DNA of 18,268 nucleotides from Thermoplasmata archaeon (GTDB taxonomy: Archaea > Thermoplasmatota > E2 > DHVEG-1 > B8-G13): contig JAGGYP010000072.1 in assembly GCA_021162485.1 (NCBI GenBank), positions 1 through 18,268 on the forward strand, written 5' to 3'. Within the stretch, counting starts at the first letter, position 1. Every line of letters begins with the position of its first letter. The notes beneath the pieces are model-generated. The model searched no databases and was not told the origin of the DNA. It saw only the letters and a list, made by a program, of their open reading frames with translations. The translations under genes and the position numbers were made by a program. Positions 15,624 to 18,268 of this stretch are shown one piece after another.

Positions 15624-15710
15624 AAAATATCGCCTATTCAGCTGTAACAATATTTTATTCTAAAAACTTTTTGAAAATATTATATGGCATGCTATGGCAA
15701 GGCATAAATT

Positions 15711-16859
15711 TTATAATTGGTTTATATTGGTTCCTATTGTAATTTTTATGAATGACTGCAAACGTTCTAAATTCTTCAATTTCTCCCTGTTTCCAATTTT
15801 TGCATCCTCTATACATTTTTTTAGTACATCTACAGATCCATCCATTGCCTTTCTATCAACAGGAAAGGGCACTCCATCTTTTCCACCAACTGCAAATGAA
15901 TATTTAACAGGATCTTTCCATGAGGGTTTGGCACCATAAATTAGATCTGATATTAGAGCTAGTGCTCTAACAGTAGATGGACCTATACCTTTGATAGATA
16001 AAAATTCTTCATAATCGACAGGTTGAAACTCATATGCTTTTTTGATTGCAGACCAGTTTATATTCCTAGGCATCCTGAGAAAATCTACTGGTTTCAAAGG
16101 TTTTTTATTTTTCTCATCCAACCATTCATCCAGAGATTTTTGATAACTTGGTCTTATGAGCTCAGCCCAATCTCTTTCCAAACTGGAAATACTATCTCTG
16201 ACCAGATCAAGAGAAACTTTTTGCGCCTCTTCACTCTTTTTAGAAGTCATATCTAAAACTCTCTCATAGCGAACACTGCCAACAATTGCATTATGGGGTT
16301 CAGTTACAAAACTCTTGATATTATCAGACAACCAGTGGTATCTTCTAGCATATTTATTATTCGTATCCATACCCTGCTGGATGACTGCCCATTTACCTTC
16401 CTCAGAGAAAAACATGACATGATGATATAGCTGGTGGCCATCCTGAAGCGCTGCATTATCAACCTTTGCAGCCATCTTACTAGAATATTTCAACCTTTCA
16501 ACTTTATCTGTAGATAAGGAAAAAACATTTGCGATTTCTTCTATCTCATCTAATGTTCTAAGAGATGTTTTTCCTTTTCCACCAACAACAGCAAAACCAT
16601 GCAACTCGGGATCAACAGCCTCTTTTAATGCACCACAGGTAACAGTAGTACATCCACTTGAATGCCAATCGAAACCTAAAACACAAGAGAATGCCTGAAA
16701 CCAAAACGGATCTGATAATCTTCTGAACAATTCATCTTTGCCATATTCATATAATAATACTTCACATATAGCCCTAGATAATTTTAGCATTCTCTCAAAA
16801 AGCCATTTTGGCGCCATACCATGATGTAATGGTAAGTCAGCAAAACCTGTTCTTTCCAT
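15711..16859 (-). CDS. DUF763 family protein with helix-hairpin-helix motif
   Basis: A 382-residue protein of the conserved DUF763 family, whose function I do not know to be established. The N-terminus MERTGFADLPLHHGMAPKW is the family hallmark. Also visible are HSSGCTTVTCGALKEAVD, FAVVGGKGKTS, the histidine-rich DGHQLYHHVMFFSEEGKW, QQGMDTNNKYARRYHWLS, and EPHNAIVG. Near residues 288-309 is a helix-hairpin-helix element, SIKGIGPSTVRALALI, a common non-specific DNA-binding motif. This suggests, but does not prove, a nucleic-acid role. An ATG at 16883 would add eight residues (MTIVFLTS); homologues as I recall them begin near MxRTGxADLPLH, so 16859 is chosen. Neither start has a ribosome binding site. 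Confidence 0.88.
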   Translation of the reverse strand: MERTGFADLPLHHGMAPKWLFERMLKLSRAICEVLLYEYGKDELFRRLSDPFWFQAFSCVLGFDWHSSGCTTVTCGALKEAVDPELHGFAVVGGKGKTSLRTLDEIEEIANVFSLSTDKVERLKYSSKMAAKVDNAALQDGHQLYHHVMFFSEEGKWAVIQQGMDTNNKYARRYHWLSDNIKSFVTEPHNAIVGSVRYERVLDMTSKKSEEAQKVSLDLVRDSISSLERDWAELIRPSYQKSLDEWLDEKNKKPLKPVDFLRMPRNINWSAIKKAYEFQPVDYEEFLSIKGIGPSTVRALALISDLIYGAKPSWKDPVKYSFAVGGKDGVPFPVDRKAMDGSVDVLKKCIEDAKIGNREKLKNLERLQSFIKITIGTNINQL

Positions 16860-16935
16860 AGAAGTTAAAAAAACTATTGTCATTCTATAAAAAATTTATC
16901 TGGAGAGTAGTAAAGGTATTCTATAATTTCGACAT

Positions 16936-16945
16936 ATTTATAAAT
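16936..16945. promoter_or_regulatory. Palindromic TATA element shared by two divergent genes
   Basis: ATTTATAAAT is its own reverse complement and lies between the DUF763 gene (minus) and the transporter (plus). With about 26 bases to the start site, minus-strand transcription would begin near 16914 and plus-strand near 16966. Each position fits its gene. BRE-like bases flank it on the minus strand (TCAAAATA) and more weakly on the plus strand (CGACAT). A second TATA-like run at 16952-16963 would start plus-strand transcription too late for the transporter. Confidence 0.5.
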
Positions 16946-16967
16946 TATTTTGATATATATTTTGCGT

Positions 16968-16974
16968 AAGGTGA
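16968..16974 (+). promoter_or_regulatory. Shine-Dalgarno site pointing to an ATA start
   Basis: AAGGTGA is a strong ribosome binding sequence ending 6 bases before the ATA codon at 16981-16983. The GTG inside it is followed at once by AAA TAA and cannot start the transporter. Confidence 0.6.
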
Positions 16975-16980
16975 AATAAT

Positions 16981-18268
16981 ATACCCATAGAAAAAAGAGA
17001 AACATGGAGTTCAAGGTTTTCATTCATAATGGCAGCTGTTGGATCAGCAGTGGGTCTAGGAAATGTATGGCGTTTTCCATATGTTTGTTATAAAAATGGT
17101 GGCGGAGCATTTTTAATTCCCTACTTTGTTGCGTTATTTACTGCAGGAATACCCCTTATGATACTAGAATTCTCCCTGGGGCATTGGACTAGAAATCCGC
17201 CGCCTAATGCTTTTAAAAAAGTTAATAAGAAGATGGAATGGATTGGCTGGTGGTCTTCACTTGTACCATTTGTTGTAGCTCTTTACTATGTGGTGGTCAT
17301 GGCATGGTGCTTCTCATATATGGTATATTCAGTTGATTTGAGATGGTCCGGTAATCCAGAGGGTTTCTTTTTAAATAATTATCTTGGTATCACCTCCGGA
17401 CCTTTATCTATAGGCGGGTTTCGTGTACCGGTTTTGCTAGGTTTAATAGCCATATGGGTGAGTGTCTTCCTGATTTTATATAAGGGTGTTAAACGTATCG
17501 GGAAAGTAGTGGCAATTACTGTTCCTTTGCCTACTATTTTGCTAATAATTCTAACCATTCGTGGTCTTACCCTGCCTGGTGCTATGAATGGTGTTGAATA
17601 CTATTTGGCACCCGATTTTTCAAAGTTATTCAATGTTAATAGTTGGTTGGCTGCCTATGCCCAGGTATTTTTCTCCCTTGGTGTAGCTCAAGGTATTATG
17701 ATAACATACTCTAGTTTCCTTCCTAAAAAATCTGATATAAACAACAACGCTTTTATAACCTCTCTTGTAGACGCAGGAACTTCTTTTCTAGCTGGTTTTG
17801 CTGTTTTTAGCGTTGTTGGATATCTCGCAATGATGCAAGGAGTAGGTATAGATCAACTTGGCATAGCTGGCCCATTTTTAACATTTATAACCTACCCAAC
17901 CGCTATTTCTCTACTGCCTTTTGCTGCATCTATATTTGGATTTATTTTTTACATCGCTCTTCTAACATTTGGGATTGATTCCGCGTTTTCCATGCTTGAG
18001 CCTATGGTTAGCAGTTTAAATGCTAAATGGAGGATAACAAAGGGTAAATCAACAGCAATAATGTGCTTAATAGGTTTTATACTGAGTTTGTTCTTTGCTA
18101 CGGGAAGTGGTTTGTATTGGCTTGACATAGTTGATCATTTTATTGCAAATTTTGGTCTTGTCACAGTTGGCTTAATTGAGTGTATTGTCCTTGGCTATGG
18201 ATTTAGACTCTATAAACTGAGATTACATGCTAATGCTAGATCTGAAATAAAGATTGGTAGATGGTGGG
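16981..18268 (+). CDS. Na+-dependent NSS/SNF-family transporter (partial, cut by right edge)
   Basis: 429 codons of a neurotransmitter:sodium symporter family protein, a Na+-coupled carrier usually for amino acids, in the cell membrane. The N-terminus reads PIEKRETWSSRFSFIMAAV, then the TM1 hallmark GSAVGLGNVWRFPY (21-34), which forms part of the Na+ and substrate sites. About eleven or twelve hydrophobic helices follow. The last visible part, LHANARSEIKIGRWW, is the usual loop before the final helix or helices, so perhaps 50-80 residues are missing. The in-frame stop is at 16972-16974, and no ATG, GTG or TTG lies between it and the conserved KRETW segment. The first in-frame ATG (17029) would delete the conserved R and W gate residues. 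The ATA at 16981, with a ribosome binding site 6 bases upstream, is the best start. Confidence 0.9.
   Translation, partial: MPIEKRETWSSRFSFIMAAVGSAVGLGNVWRFPYVCYKNGGGAFLIPYFVALFTAGIPLMILEFSLGHWTRNPPPNAFKKVNKKMEWIGWWSSLVPFVVALYYVVVMAWCFSYMVYSVDLRWSGNPEGFFLNNYLGITSGPLSIGGFRVPVLLGLIAIWVSVFLILYKGVKRIGKVVAITVPLPTILLIILTIRGLTLPGAMNGVEYYLAPDFSKLFNVNSWLAAYAQVFFSLGVAQGIMITYSSFLPKKSDINNNAFITSLVDAGTSFLAGFAVFSVVGYLAMMQGVGIDQLGIAGPFLTFITYPTAISLLPFAASIFGFIFYIALLTFGIDSAFSMLEPMVSSLNAKWRITKGKSTAIMCLIGFILSLFFATGSGLYWLDIVDHFIANFGLVTVGLIECIVLGYGFRLYKLRLHANARSEIKIGRWW

Noticed and set aside
15670..15706. Repeated ATGGCA/GGCAT motifs between dut and the DUF763 gene
   Set aside because: The copies are only 5-6 bases long, imperfectly spaced, and fit no known operator or att site.
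1..18268. Defence system, phage, IS element, CRISPR array or tRNA gene
   Set aside because: No transposase, integrase, Cas, restriction or toxin-antitoxin signature, no regularly spaced repeats and no cloverleaf with the conserved GTTCRANYC arm were found. The content is ordinary core genes.

Overview
The window is chromosomal DNA of an uncultured-looking, AT-rich archaeon, most likely in the euryarchaeal sphere. Evidence: a TFB transcription factor, archaeal ribosomal proteins L15e and S15, a DHH/GAN-type nuclease, the KEOPS subunit Pcc1, an archaeosine radical SAM enzyme, the bifunctional fructose-bisphosphate aldolase/phosphatase, a PGF-CTERM-like tail, and BRE/TATA promoters with short or no leaders. 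Seryl-tRNA synthetase is the rare type 2 first known from methanogens. No methanogenesis gene is visible, so metabolism and exact lineage are left open.

Layout. 1-1863 (minus): tfb, then rlmE, overlapping the start of a PaaK/CapK-like adenylate-forming enzyme that runs off the left edge. 2179-2919 (minus): an SDR reductase, divergent from a B12-binding-type radical SAM protein (3027-4304). 4305-4679 has no gene. rpl15e (4680-5267) converges on a universal stress protein and cysS (5273-7160, minus). fbp (7272-8384) is divergent from cysS. Then come plus-strand rps15, the DHH nuclease, pcc1 and type 2 serS (8468-12088), a surface membrane protein with a PGF-CTERM-like tail (12131-13306), and raSEA plus trmI (13335-15160). 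trmI runs 17 bp into a convergent dUTPase-like gene (15144-15623, minus). A DUF763 gene (15711-16859, minus) shares a palindromic TATA element with an NSS-family Na+-dependent transporter (16981 to the right edge).

How the genes fit together. Most of the window serves information processing: transcription initiation (TFB), ribosome parts (L15e, S15), rRNA methylation (RlmE), tRNA charging (CysRS, SerRS2) and tRNA modification (Pcc1 for t6A, RaSEA for archaeosine, TrmI for m1A), plus nucleotide-pool hygiene (dUTPase). Metabolic genes are fbp (gluconeogenesis), the SDR and the radical SAM protein. No tRNA, rRNA, insertion sequence, CRISPR array or phage gene was seen, and I see no convincing undescribed multi-gene system. 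The points most worth a second look are an apparent AUA start codon on the NSS transporter, the type 2 SerRS, and the PGF-CTERM-like surface protein.
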